From: Calonectria ilicicola | Lineage: Eukaryota > Ascomycota > Sordariomycetes > Hypocreales > Nectriaceae | DNA: 64,000 nt | Assembly: GCA_020809705.1 (NCBI GenBank) | Contig: CP085835.1 | Coordinates: forward strand, 3,968,001-4,032,000 | Direction: 5' to 3' | Part shown: positions 1 through 11,399 of the stretch, one piece after another | How positions within the stretch are numbered: position 1 is the first letter of the stretch | Layout: the number at the start of each line of letters is the position of its first letter | Position numbers and translations under genes: made by a program | The notes under the pieces: generated by a model | The model's database searches: none | Told to the model about the DNA's origin: nothing | What the model saw: only the letters and a program-made list of their open reading frames with translations

Positions 1-1347
1 CTAACTTTATAAAATTAGTACTACTAGCCTACTTAGTTTTCTTTATTTAAGATTATTAGATTATTAATTAATAAATTAAATAAAAGGCCTTTAAATAATT
101 AAAACTTCTATAACTAAAGTAATATTATATATTCTAATCTTGATTATTAGTAGATTACTTATAAAAGGTTAGTTTTTTAGTAATTACCTTATCTATTATT
201 AATATATTACCTTTATAATCCTTAATCACTTTAAAGATCTAAGAAATATAATCTTATCTTTAGCTAATAGTAGATTCCTTTTTCTTTAGCTTCTTAAGTT
301 TCTCTAGCTTCTAAGCTATATTCTATACTTAAGCTAGCTAGCCTATATAATCATATAATAGATCTACTATAACCAAGTTATACTATAATTATAAGTTTAA
401 TATACCTTTTAAAAAGATAATCTTAGCTTAATTAATCTATTAGAAGTCTCCTATATCTACTATAACCTACTTAAACTTAAGTAGAAAGCTTATAAGAGAA
501 ATATTCTTATCTTATTAAAGGGTTTATAAGGATATTATTATATATACCTATAAATTAATATTTTTATATATATAATCTAAGTAATATATAAAGTCTATAA
601 GATTATAATAATCTCTAGATCCTCTAGTAGTATAGAAGGTAGCTATTATCTTCTAAGATTTTATTATTAAATATAAGTTAATTAAGTATTAAAGCTTTTA
701 ATTTAATATATAAAGGTAAATATCTAGCTCTAACTTATCTTTTATCTACTATAATTATATTAAATACTTATAACAATCACCTAAAAACTTTAATAGATTT
801 AAAAGTAGCTTCTACTTTAAAAAAAACTATTAAAAGATATTAATATCTAGCCTAATTAAACCTAATAACTCTACCTTAATTAAGGCCCTTAGGCTCTTTT
901 TAAGGCATTTTTATAATAATATTAATCTCTTTATTATACTACCTTATTAAACTTTTAACTATATAATCTATTTCTAAATTAAGGCTAAAGCCATACTTAA
1001 TCTTTACTATATAAACTACACTAACTATTATTAGATTACTTTATCTAGTAATAAGCTATTAAATTCTTAATCTATTATTATACTTATAAATATCTTAACT
1101 AATAATTTATATTAAAGTTAATTAAGCTTTAAATATATAAAAAGCTAATTCTAGATTTATTCAATCTAAAGAGTGCTCTATATTAGTTTATCTAAAGCTA
1201 AGGAGGAAGAAGAAGAAGATAATCAGAAGAATGTATTCTTCTGATTATATATGCCTTAGTGTGCCCTTGCTACTAATATAGTCATGAAGCTTAATCTAGG
1301 TGGATACGGCATAGCCGTAATCCTCTGCCAGGCTTCAGCCTGTGATA
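1..1347 (-). mobile_element. LTR retroelement F, 5' LTR and gag part, RIP-mutated, cut by window edge
   Basis: Very AT-rich DNA that aligns along its whole length with 2500-4661 once the insertion at 3078-3886 is skipped. On the minus strand its LTR begins at 1347 with TATCACAGGCTGAAGCC (TGTCACAGG in the sister copy), so its internal part runs leftwards out of the window. It interrupts the reverse-transcriptase relic of element G right after 1347; the candidate right target copy is GTCTA at 1348-1352, and the matching left copy lies outside the window. The outer 100 bp of the LTR (about 1245-1347) keep a near-normal base composition. No open reading frame remains. Confidence 0.75.
1219..1248. 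repeat. 14-bp perfect palindrome inside the LTR of element F
   Basis: The two arms, ATAATCAGAAGAAT and its reverse complement, are separated by GT. The sister copy near 4531-4562 keeps the same palindrome in RIP-altered form (arms of AATTAAAAGAAT type), so it belongs to the LTR family. It could be a U3/R hairpin or a transcription-factor site. Confidence 0.6.
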
Positions 1348-2470
1348 GTCTAGAAAGTAATCTTAGCCTCATGCCCTTTAGCTATTTAGACCTTATAAAA
1401 GGCAGTAACTACATCTAGCTTAATAAACCACTTAGCCTTGGATAGGTTCTGTAATATCTCTATAATTAAGGGAAGAGGATATTGGTCCTACTATATAATA
1501 GTATTAAGTATATAGTAATTGTAATAAAAGTATAGTTCTTCTCTAGGCTTTTTAATAAATAATACTAAGGTATTAGTAATTAAGCTATTAGCTTAAATAA
1601 ATCCTTTATTTAATAAATCTTTAAAAGTCTTTTTAAAAATTAATAATTCCTTTTTAAATATATTATATAGAGGTTTTTAAGGGAGTAATAGTTTATTTTT
1701 AAATTTATTTTATTATAAATTAATCTTATAATTAATATTTAATTAATATAATAATAATTTAATTATTTTTATTATTAAAAATAGTTCTTTAAATTTATTA
1801 AATAATATAATTAGAACCTATTCCTTTAGGTTTTTCTTAACTTTCTATTAAAAGGCTTTTTTAATATCTTTTAAACTAATAGATCCTATTAATAATACTA
1901 CTAGACTATATATTCTATATAAGTAATAATATTTAGTTATAAAGATTATAGCTATAATACAATAAGGTGCCTATATCTAATAGACTTCTAGGGTTTCTTT
2001 TTCACTAACAAGCCATAGCTTAATTCTAATTATCTTATAAATAATATACTCCTTTATTATATTATAAATAATCTCATTTACCTTTAATTAAGGCTTACTT
2101 AGGAATAAATTCTCTTTTAGGCCTTTTATAATATAAGTATATAGCCTTTGCTTATAATCTTTTACTTTAAAGATTAATACTATAACCTTAAAGATATAAG
2201 TCCTTTTTTTAGACTTGGTAAAGTTATTAAGCTATTATGGCTTCTTCTTAATATATAGAAGGGCTAGCTAGTTAGCTAGATCTTTACTTATAAAAGCAAA
2301 AGTATTATAGCCTATATTAATAAGAGCTTAAATAAATTAATTATTAACTCTTATTTTAACTAGAGTTAATCTACTAATCATTATAGGCTTTTACTTTACC
2401 TACTTTTAAAGATCTTCTTTAAATAGCTCTAATATCTAACTTTATATTAGAGCTTTTTATTTTTAAATTT
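1348..2470 (-). pseudogene. Protease and reverse transcriptase relic of element G
   Basis: On the minus strand, about 2300-2170 reads like a retropepsin (a Gly/Asn/Thr-containing active-site stretch followed by FAFISKDLAS). About 1600-1350 reads as the fingers and palm of a Gypsy reverse transcriptase: VLFIKKPREELYF, then YPLPLI, then AKWFIKLDVVTAFYKV, then IAKGHEAKITF, where the frame is cut by element F. Several in-frame stops and the absence of any long open frame show it is dead. The KLDV..AF motif places it in the Ty3/Gypsy superfamily. Confidence 0.7.
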
Positions 2471-3077
2471 TTATTTTTATTAGTAGATAAGTTTAATTTT
2501 ATAAAGTTAATATTATTAGTCTACTTAGCTTTCTTTTTATAAGATTATTAAACTATTAATTAATAAATTAGATAAGAGGTCTTTAAATAATTAAGACTTT
2601 TATAGCTAAAGTAATATTATATATCCTAGTCTTAATTATTAGTAGGCTACTTGTAAGAGATTGGTTTCTTAGTAATTACTTTGCTTATTATTAGTATATT
2701 ATTTTTATAATTTTTAATTACTTTAGGGATTTAAGAAATATAATCTTACCTTTAGCTAGTAATAGATTCCTTTTTTCTTAGCTTCCTAAGTTTCTTTAGC
2801 TTCTAAGTTATATTTTATATTTAAGCTAGCTAGCCTATATAATTATATAATAGATTTACTATAACTAAGTTATACTATAATTGAGAGTTTAATATACCTT
2901 CTAAAAAGATGATCTTGGCTTAATTAGCCTATTAGAAGCCTTCTATATTTACTATAATCTACTTAAACTTAGGCAGAAAGCTTATAAGAGAGATATTCTT
3001 ACCTTATTAAAAGGTTTATAAGGATATTACTATATATACTTATAAATTAATATTTTTATATATATAATCTAAGTAAT

Positions 3078-3886
3078 CACTGCTCGTATCCTGTTAGTTG
3101 TTTGATTGAACCGTTGTTTGCATTTCCTATTCTACCTTTCCTACCTTTTTCCTTCTACTATACTATATTTATAATTATTTGATTTAATATATCAATCTAT
3201 ATAAAACTCTTATTCTTTATTTTCTTTAAAAATCTCTCTTAGTTCTTCTTAAAAAAGATCTTTTATATTTAGATATATTAAAATACTTTAATATTAGTTT
3301 TATTATCTATTATTGCTTTTAGATAAAGGTCTTATTCTTATTTAAAAGATTTTTCTTTTTAAAAGAAGTTTATATTCTTAAAGGATTAATTTAATTCTAG
3401 TCTAATTCTTTATATTATTTTACTTTTATATCTTTATTACTTCTTTTTAGAGTTTTTCTAATTTTTAATCCTTTATATCTAATTTAATATTATTAGCTTG
3501 GATTTCTTAATAGATATATTAAGCTATAGATTCTATTTCTAAAGGGCTATTGCCCTTATAAATAATATATTATTTAAATATCTTAATTATATATATATAT
3601 ATTTTTAAAAGGGTCTATTTAATATATATTTAAGAGAGAGTTGTTTGAGAGAGGTTTATTTAAGTATGTGTTACTGTATTCCTGGCTGGTAGAAAATTCT
3701 TCCTTTTATTGTACAAGGGTTCTATTTATCAAGGTTTTTATCTTGTGTTGCCTTTAGGCTTTAGAGTTGGCATAAGGGCGATTGTACTAATTGATGTGAA
3801 AGTCTATTATGAGGTGTGCCTTTAGGTCCTGTGACCTTGTCGGCATCTTCCTTTCCTAAAAGGAAGAAAATAACTATATGAAAGAC
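3078..3886 (+). mobile_element. Small retroelement-like insertion, long copy (809 bp), 14-bp target duplication
   Basis: This block interrupts the gag region of element G and is absent from the aligned part of element F. It is flanked on both sides by ATAATCTAAGTAAT (3064-3077 and 3887-3900), a perfect 14-bp duplication. Its last 250 bp match 50922-51188 and both copies end in AAAGAC right before the duplication; the second copy lacks about the first 540 bp. A shared 3' end, a ragged 5' end and long variable target duplications are the pattern left by target-primed reverse transcription (LINE/SINE type), although neither copy has a poly(A) tail. No coding potential is visible. Confidence 0.65.
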
Positions 3887-4661
3887 ATAATCTAAGTAAT
3901 ATATAAAGTTTATAAGATTATAATAATCTCTAGGTTCTCTAATAATATAAAAAGTAATTATTATCTTTTAAGATTTTACTATTAAATATAAATTAATTAA
4001 ATATTAAAGCTTTTAATTTAATATATAAAAGTAAATATTTAATTTTAATTTATCTTTTATTTACTATAATTATATTAAATATTTATAATAATTATTTAAA
4101 AACTTTAATAAATTTAAAAGTAACTTCTACTTTAAAAAGATTATTAAAAGATATTAATATCTAGCCTAATTAAATCTAATAACTTTACCTTAATTAAGGC
4201 CTTTAAGCTCTTCTTAAGGCATTTTTATAATAATATTAATCTCTTTATTATATTACTTTATTAAGCTCTTAACTATATAATCTACTCCTAAATTAAAGCT
4301 AAAGTTATACTTAATCCTTATTATATAAGCTATATTAACTACTATTAGATTACTTTATCTAATACTAAGCTATTAGATCCTTAATCCATTATTATACCTA
4401 TAAATATCTTAATTAATAATTTATATTAAAATTAATTAAGCTTTAAATATATAAAAAGCTAATCTTAGGTTTATTTAATTTAAAAAGTACTTTATATTAA
4501 TTTATTTAAAGTTAAAAAGAAAGAAGAAGAAGATAATTAAAAGAATATATTCTTTTAATTATATATACCTTAGTGTACCCTTGCTATTAATATAGTCATA
4601 AAGCTTAATCTAGGTGGATATGGTATAGCCGTAATCCTCTGCCAGGCTTCAGCCTGTGACA

Positions 4662-6837
4662 ATTATTTAATATTATTATTATAGTTAAGTAATAATTGAA
4701 TTATTTAATAGCTTAATATTAAAGCCTACTCTTATAATTATAACCCTTTAGATAGCCTTAATATTTTATAATTTTAAAAGGAGATTATTTTAAAATTTAA
4801 AAAGGATATAATTAAATCCTAGAATATAAGGTCCTAATTAATTATAATTTTATTAAAAATTTGTTAGGTAGTAGATAAAGATATTTATTATATTATCTAT
4901 TACAATCATTATAATATCTTAATAGAATATTATATAAAGGAGCTAGCTAGCTGAATATTAATTAAATAATTATTAGGTTAGTTAGAAAATAAAGAGAATT
5001 ACTTTTTTATTAAGTATTATAATACTAAAGGCTATATTAAGTATCTTTTTATTACCTTTATAAGTAATATATGGCTTTATAGCTGGTATTATGATATTCT
5101 TATCTATAATAGCATATATAAAACCAACTAATTTAATATGTTACTTTTTAATATATATAGATTAATATAATTAAAGTAGATCTTTTATATAATTATAGTC
5201 TTTTTTAATAGTAAGAAAGAGGCTTAATTTTCTTAAGCCTTAGATTAATTTCAATATCTTATTACTAAGTTTAATATCCTATTACTATAAGCTATTATAA
5301 TTAACTATAAGCTTGCCTTAATAAGGGTAATAGTAAATAATCTAACCTTCAATAAAATACCTTACTTTTTATATTATTAGTATATTAATATTAATATTTT
5401 AATTTATTATATCTAATATTTCCCTAAGGTAATAAAGAATATAGAGACTAGCCTTATAACATAGGCCCTAACCTTCTAGGCATTTTTAAAGAATTAGAAT
5501 ACCCTTATTAATAGTAATATAATTAAAAATTATAATAAGAATATTACTATCTTTAAAAAAGGGTCTTATCTACAAATAGCTATTAAATATACCCTTAAAA
5601 TCTGGATTAATTTATAGAAAGAGAAGATTATTTATTATTATATTAGTTATTATTATTATTTTAATTTCTTTATAATCTTTATTATAGAGTTACTTTATAT
5701 TATTATTAAAAAGATTATTATAATTAGTATAAGTAATTTAGTAATAGTTTTTATAAAGCTAGAATTATTTTAGATTAATTAATTTATAAATATTTAAATA
5801 TTATAAACTTAGTAATAATATAAAATCCTATTATTTATATAATCTTTATTTATCTATATTTATAATTAAATTTCTTTTAATATAATAAAGCTTATTTATA
5901 CTAAATTAAGAATTATAAAGTAAAAACCAAAAAGTTTAAAATAAGCTTATTTTAGCTACTTTATTATAATTATAAATAATATATTATACTATTATATTAT
6001 TTAAAAGAAGCTTAAAGTTTATAAGCCTATTAAGCCTTATAAGATTAATCTTTTTTAGCATTAGATGAGGAATCTAGTTGAGCCAGATATAGCTACTCTA
6101 AAGGGACCTTTTAATCCTGTGATTATAAGAGGAAAAGGCCAGCTAAGGGGGAGCCTAGGCCTTAAGAAAAATACTAATATTAATAGCTTATAATGAGACC
6201 TTATTTTATTTAAATGAGCTAAAGTTTTTAAAAAGGCTTAAATAGTTATAATTCAATATAATACCTTACTAGCATTAGTATTACTACCTTCCACTATACT
6301 AGTAGCTATTAATATAATAAGAATATTTTTAATAATACTAAGGCTTTATTAGTTAGAGTTAAATGATTTATATAAATCTAAAATAATAATATTATAATTA
6401 TATTAGTGGACTTTAACTTATTATAAGGCTATTTAGAATAATAATAATATAAAGGCTACTATTACTATTAAAATATTATAAACTTTATAATTAGAATATA
6501 ATAATAAAAATAATAATAATATAATTATTAAATTATTATTATTTTTATTAAATAATAATAAAATTAATAATAATAATAAAAATAAATAAAAAAATAATAA
6601 CTTTAATTATAATATAATAAATAAATTAATTAATAATATTAAAATTAATTAAAGATAATTATAAATAAATAAAAAAAAATTTATAATTATATAATAACTT
6701 TAATATTATAATTAATAAAATTTAAAATATTAAAATAATATTACTTTATATTTAAGTATTTTAATAATAAATAAAATTAAATTATTAATAATATAAGGAC
6801 ATTAGATTACTTAGAAATATATTATTTTACTATAAAA
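4662..6837 (+). mobile_element. Mutator-like (MULE) DNA transposon relic, RIP-mutated
   Basis: AT-rich stretch between the LTR end of G and the first normal-composition base of the interrupted gene. It contains a recognisable but stop-ridden MULE transposase on the plus strand. I could not find terminal inverted repeats or target duplications, so the outer limits are only the limits of the AT-rich block. Element G may have inserted into the 5' part of this transposon. From 6180 to 6837 nothing but near-pure A+T sequence is visible. Confidence 0.6.
4760..6180 (+). pseudogene. MULE transposase relic (Hop-like)
   Basis: Frame-consistent fragments read like the DDE core of fungal MULE transposases. 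Near 5090-5150 there is YDILIYNSIYKTN followed by FNMLLFNIYRLI, matching the usual LLMDCTYKTN / NMPLL core. About 5260-5330 gives FQYLITKF and INYKLALIRVIVNN, the second acidic region with RIP damage. About 5500-5640 gives FKKGSYLQIAIKYTLKIWIN. Near 6110-6170 comes the typical C-terminal tail NPVIIRGKGQLRGS. Many TAG/TAA codons sit where glutamine or arginine would be expected, so it cannot be expressed. Confidence 0.7.
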
Positions 6838-6873
6838 CTCCAGTCACAGAAGTAAAATGCTATCACGCCACAG

Positions 6874-7404
6874 TCAGCCACAGTCAGGGTGCTCGTTAGT
6901 CAAAAGCGGGGTGCTAAATAGGAAGTTCCTTAAATTAGACTTGTTCTCGACGGCAACATCCCGGTAGATAATTGCGGAGTCATACTTCCCATCAAGAAGA
7001 TCTTCTCCAATTTGCACCAAACCCCCAGAGGTAACCTTGATTACTTGCGGCCATACACTTGTGTCGGTGTAATTAGCAACTGACGGGTATAGAATGGCTA
7101 TAGACTTGGGGCTTTTGACCCCATTTCTGGTAGCAACAACCAATGGCTTGCTTGGTGAAATAAATGCATCGATTATGTGGATGTTCTTGTAATCACTTCC
7201 CACAACGGATGGTCCCTGAGGATGGACCGCATTCATCATGATGTAGTCAAGAGTCTTGTTCTGGAGCGCAACTAAGGCATCGTAAAACGAGTCATAGTAG
7301 AAAATATTGGACGAGGCCCTCATGCCGTGAAAGTCAAGATAACGCTTCATGACAAGGTCGTGGTTTGTTCCTTTTGTCAAAGTTCCAAAAACCAAATCCT
7401 GGTA
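6874..7404 (-). pseudogene. 3' portion of interrupted gene: periplasmic-binding-fold (BacA/prephenate-dehydratase-like) protein
   Basis: An intact 177-codon frame ending in TGA at 6874, of normal base composition in AT-rich surroundings. The sequence reads like a type-II periplasmic-binding or prephenate-dehydratase fold: a start resembling a GTNxxxxxRYL loop (TKGTNHDLVMKRYL), then SFYDALVALQNKTLDYIMM, a domain-crossing stretch PLVVATRNGV, and the second-lobe motif GEDLLDGKYDSAIIYRD. This best resembles the bacilysin-pathway BacA / prephenate decarboxylase fold, but I cannot confirm the family. It is cut at codon level by element E: bases 7405-7409 (TCCAC) are the target copy, and the codons upstream of 7410 in the same frame come from the LTR. 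The missing 5' end lies at 34982-35115 and joins in frame (204 codons in total). Confidence 0.6.
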
Positions 7405-7409
7405 TCCAC

Positions 7410-7809
7410 TGTTATGACCCGACCACCCAAAAAGGCGGTAACCATGGGCAGAACCCCAACCAATCAAACCAAACTACCCTAGACCCACATAACCAACTAA
7501 TAGAAGTAAAGTCGAACGGCCCTTGTTCGATACAACTGAAGATTGTAATGAATATGATTGAATTGACCTTGTTTGACTATTATAATAATAGAACCCTAGA
7601 TATAATAGTATATAGATAGATTAGATCTTACTGTAAGGAATAGAACTAATTAGCTTTTAATATAATTTGGTTATTTTAATTATAATTGATTATTACTTAA
7701 TATAATACTTTTATTACTTTATTTATTATAATACATCTAACTATCCTATTAATAATAAATCCTTTATTTTAATTAGTTTATTAAGTTAGGAATTAATTAG
7801 ATTATTATA
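7410..7809 (+). repeat. 5' LTR of element E (400 bp)
   Basis: Begins TGTTATGACCCG and ends at a RIP-mutated GATTATTATA, equivalent to GACCGTTACA of the 3' LTR. The first 190 bp keep much more G+C than the remainder. Confidence 0.9.
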
Positions 7810-8389
7810 TATTAAAAGCTTTTATTTAATTAATTATTTATATTAATAATTAAGTAATAATAATATTTAAAAAGAATTTTATTATTATTATTTCTTTTAA
7901 TAATATTAAATTAATTATAGAATTATAGTAAATTAAAAAGAAACTTATAAATATATAAGCCTAGCTTAAAGTAAAAGAAGCTAGAACTATTATAATTAAA
8001 GAAAGTAAAGGTAAAGATATTAATAAAATTCTAAGGCCCTTAGCTTTAGAACCCTTTCTAAGGAAAGCTGCCAATATAATCCCCTTTCTTATCTAAATAA
8101 AGGAATACTTTTGCTTCTTCCTAATCTAACTTATAACTTTTAAAGCTTAAGTATTATATATTAAAATCTTTCTTTAAAAAGATATAGAAATATAGTTTAA
8201 ATCTATTATAAGAGATTATTTAGAAAATAAGAATAATATTAATTAAATTAAAGAAATTTAAAAAATCTTTAGAGATTAAGAAAATTTTAAGATTACTATT
8301 AAAAATAACTTTAATATAATTAATATAAAATAATAAACTATAAATCAATTATATAAGCTTAAATAAATAAAATCTTATAGCTAATATTT
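7810..8389 (+). pseudogene. Gag relic of element E, first part
   Basis: Aligns with 8855-9434 of element A. Both carry remnants of one reading frame interrupted by stops. The frame resumes after the D insertion at 29056. No motif survives clearly in this section. Confidence 0.55.
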
Positions 8390-8454
8390 TATAACGGTCT
8401 GGTCAATTCCTAATTTAATAAATTAATCAGAATAAAAGATTTATTATTAGCAGG
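8390..8454 (-). repeat. Left LTR of D, outer 65 bp
   Basis: On the plus strand begins TATAACGGTCTGGTCAATTC, the reverse complement of the LTR 3' end. It is cut by element A after GCAGG (8450-8454) and resumes at 15365. Confidence 0.88.
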
Positions 8455-8854
8455 TGTTATGACCCGGACACCTAAAAGCGGTGACCACAGGTAGAACCCT
8501 AACTAATTATAATAAGACTACCCTAGACCCATATAACCAACTAATAAGAGTAAAGTTGAACGGCCCCCGTTTAATACCACCGAAGATTGCAATGAATATT
8601 GTTAAATTAATTCTATTTAATTATTATAATAATAGAACCTTAGATATAGTAATATATAGATAAATCAGATTCTACTATAAAGAATAGAACTAATCAGCTT
8701 TTAATATAACTTAATTATCTTAATTATAATTAATTATTATTTAATATAATACTTTTATTACTTTATTTTACTATAATATATTTAATTACTTTATTAATAA
8801 TAAACCTTTTATTTTAATTGATTTATTAAATTAAGAATTAATTAAACTATTATA
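8455..8854 (+). repeat. 5' LTR of element A (400 bp)
   Basis: Starts TGTTATGACCCGGACACC, ends AACTATTATA. First 180 bp less mutated than the rest. Confidence 0.9.
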
Positions 8855-11399
8855 TATTAAAAGCTCTTATTTAATTAATTACCTATATTAATAATTAAGT
8901 AATAATAATATTTGGAAAGAATCTTATTACTATTACTTCTTTTAATAATACTAAATTAATTATAGAATTATAATAGATTAAGAAGAAATTTATAAATATA
9001 TAAGTATAATTTAAGATAGAAAAAGCTAGAATTACTATAATTAAAGAAAATAAAAATAAAGATATTAATAAAATTCTAAGATCCCTAATTCTAAAACCCT
9101 TTTTAAAAAAAGCTGCCAATATAGTCCCCTTTCTTATCTAAATAAAGGGATACTTTTACTTCTTTTTAACCTAATTAGTAACTCTTGAAGCCTAAGTATT
9201 ATATATTAAAACCCTTCTTTAAGAAAATGTAGAAGTATGGTTTAAATCTATTATAAGAGATTATTTGGAAAATAAAGATAATGTTAATTAAAATAAAGAA
9301 ATTTAAGAGATTTTTAAAGATTAGGAATATTTTAAAATTATTATTAAAGATAATTTTAATATAATTGATATAGAATAATAAACTATAAATTAGTTATATA
9401 AATTTAAATAAATAAAATCTTATAGCTAATATTTAGCTAAATTTAAAAGAATTATAGCACAAATAGCCTAGGATGATGATATATTAATAGAACTCTATTA
9501 TAAAGGCTTAAAAAGTGAAGTTAAGGATAAAATCTATAAGGAAGACCAGCTAGAAAAACTCTTAGAATATATTAAAAGTACTATCAAGATTGACAAAAGA
9601 CAATTTAACTAATATAAAGAATGCGCCCAAGATAATAAAACCCTATATATCCTAAATAAAGAAAAAACCTAGAATAAGCAATAAAGCACTATATATAGGA
9701 CTTATTTAGAATCAATAGAACTTAATACCATCTAGGGTTATAATAAAAATAAGATTACTTACTTTAACTATAGAAAGAAAGGATATAAATCCTTTAAATA
9801 CTATTCCCTGAAAATAGGAAATTAGTTTAAACCTATATTAGAAGGATAGAAACAATTTAATACTATAAAAACTTAATAAACTCTAGTACTAGAAGGAAAA
9901 AAGAATACTATAGGAAAAGTTATTCTTATTATTATTAAGAAATATAAACTAATTATTATAGTTAAGTAATATATAGAAAATTATAAGTTATATAAGGTAA
10001 AATTTACTTTATAATAAAAAATTGATAAAGCTATCTAAAAAGTATAATTAATCTAATAAGAAGGCTAATTCTACCTTCCCTACAAATAGTTAAAATAAGC
10101 CAAGAAAATAAAAATCCTTATATCCATTCTAGATATATATATCAACAAAGTACCAGCATAGTAAAATACCTATACTTATAATAAAAATAAAAATAGAAAA
10201 TAAATAACTAATATTAAAAGAATGGCTTAATAAGTTAAAGAACCCTTATAGAATAGAAACAAAGTCTTCCTACTTATATAAAGCAAATGGTAATTAAGAA
10301 ACCATAATCCTCAATCTATTTAATATAAGGAGAATAATTCTAGATTAAATATAGTATATAAAGAATATAAGAATATTTTATAAATAAGCTATTATAATTA
10401 TAATTACCTTTAATATATAGAATAAAAATAGTATATAGTATACTTTTTTATTAAAGTAGAAGATATAGTTATCTATTACACCTATAGGAGATACTTTAAC
10501 TAATATAAAGTAATAGAAAAAAACCCCTACTACTAGTTCACTATATTAGAATTAGGTAAGCCTAAGTTCCCTAATTACAGTAAGCTACCCTAGAATAAAT
10601 ATCAAGATCCTAAATATAATATCTATATAATAAATAAAGTAATAGCTTAATACTAAATAAAACTAAAAAATAAATAAAGCCCCTTATAAAAGAATAGTAG
10701 GAGCGGCTAGGGCAATAACCCCTGAAATTATTAAAAGAACTCCCTAAAAAAGCTCTATACTTTATAACTAAAAAGCAACCCTAACAATAACTAGAAATAA
10801 AAATAAGAATTAAAAGGAAATAGTGTAATGCTATAGTAGATAGTAAAGCCAAATAAAACTATATTAATCCTTAAATAATTAACTAACTTTAGCTACTATA
10901 AATAATAAAAATCAACCTATATAAAATCATTAATATAAAAGGAACCTCTTTCAATTATAACAATAGTATTATAGATAAAAAGATTAATTACCTAAAAGTC
11001 TTTATTAAAGGAAAAAACTAAGGAGTAACCTTCAATATTATTAATATTAAACAGTACAACCTAGTTTTAAGATACCTATAGTTATACTAATATAACCCTA
11101 ATATCTACTAATATACTAGCCAGGTATAAATACCTAAGAAGTATAATATAGCTAGTAATATTTCTATAAACTATAATAAAAGATCTTAAACTTCTAACTT
11201 TAATTAGGTAGAAGATATAAGTAAAGAAGAATCTTTATTACTTAAAGAAATTAAATATAAGTATAAAAATAATTAGAAAAGATAAAAATAATAAATAATT
11301 ATTTATTTTAAAGTATAATTCTAGTAAATTAATAAAAGCCTTAAAAAATAAAAGCTAAAATAAAAATAAATAAATTATATAATATACTCCTATAATACT

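Larger units (their letters stand above)
1348..4661 (-). mobile_element. LTR retroelement G (Gypsy-type), RIP-mutated, truncated by F
   Basis: Minus-strand element whose 5' LTR ends at 4661 (TGTCACAGGCTGAAGCC read on the minus strand). Leftwards come a gag region (about 2500-4400, carrying a foreign 809-bp insertion at 3078-3886), a retropepsin-like stretch and a reverse-transcriptase relic that stops abruptly at 1348 where the same-family element F begins. The rest of pol and the 3' LTR are not in the window. The sequence is full of TAA/TAG codons where CAA, CAG or CGA would be expected, the usual result of RIP. Confidence 0.75.

Noticed and set aside
6838..7409. Bacterial contamination or horizontal insert because of the BacA-like sequence
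   Set aside because: The piece continues across a retroelement target duplication into a 5' end with a fungal-type intron, so it is part of the host locus; an older transfer cannot be excluded.
8895..9119. 74-codon minus-strand open frame in element A
   Set aside because: Antisense to the gag relic; composition is almost only F, I, L, N and Y as expected from random AT-rich sequence.
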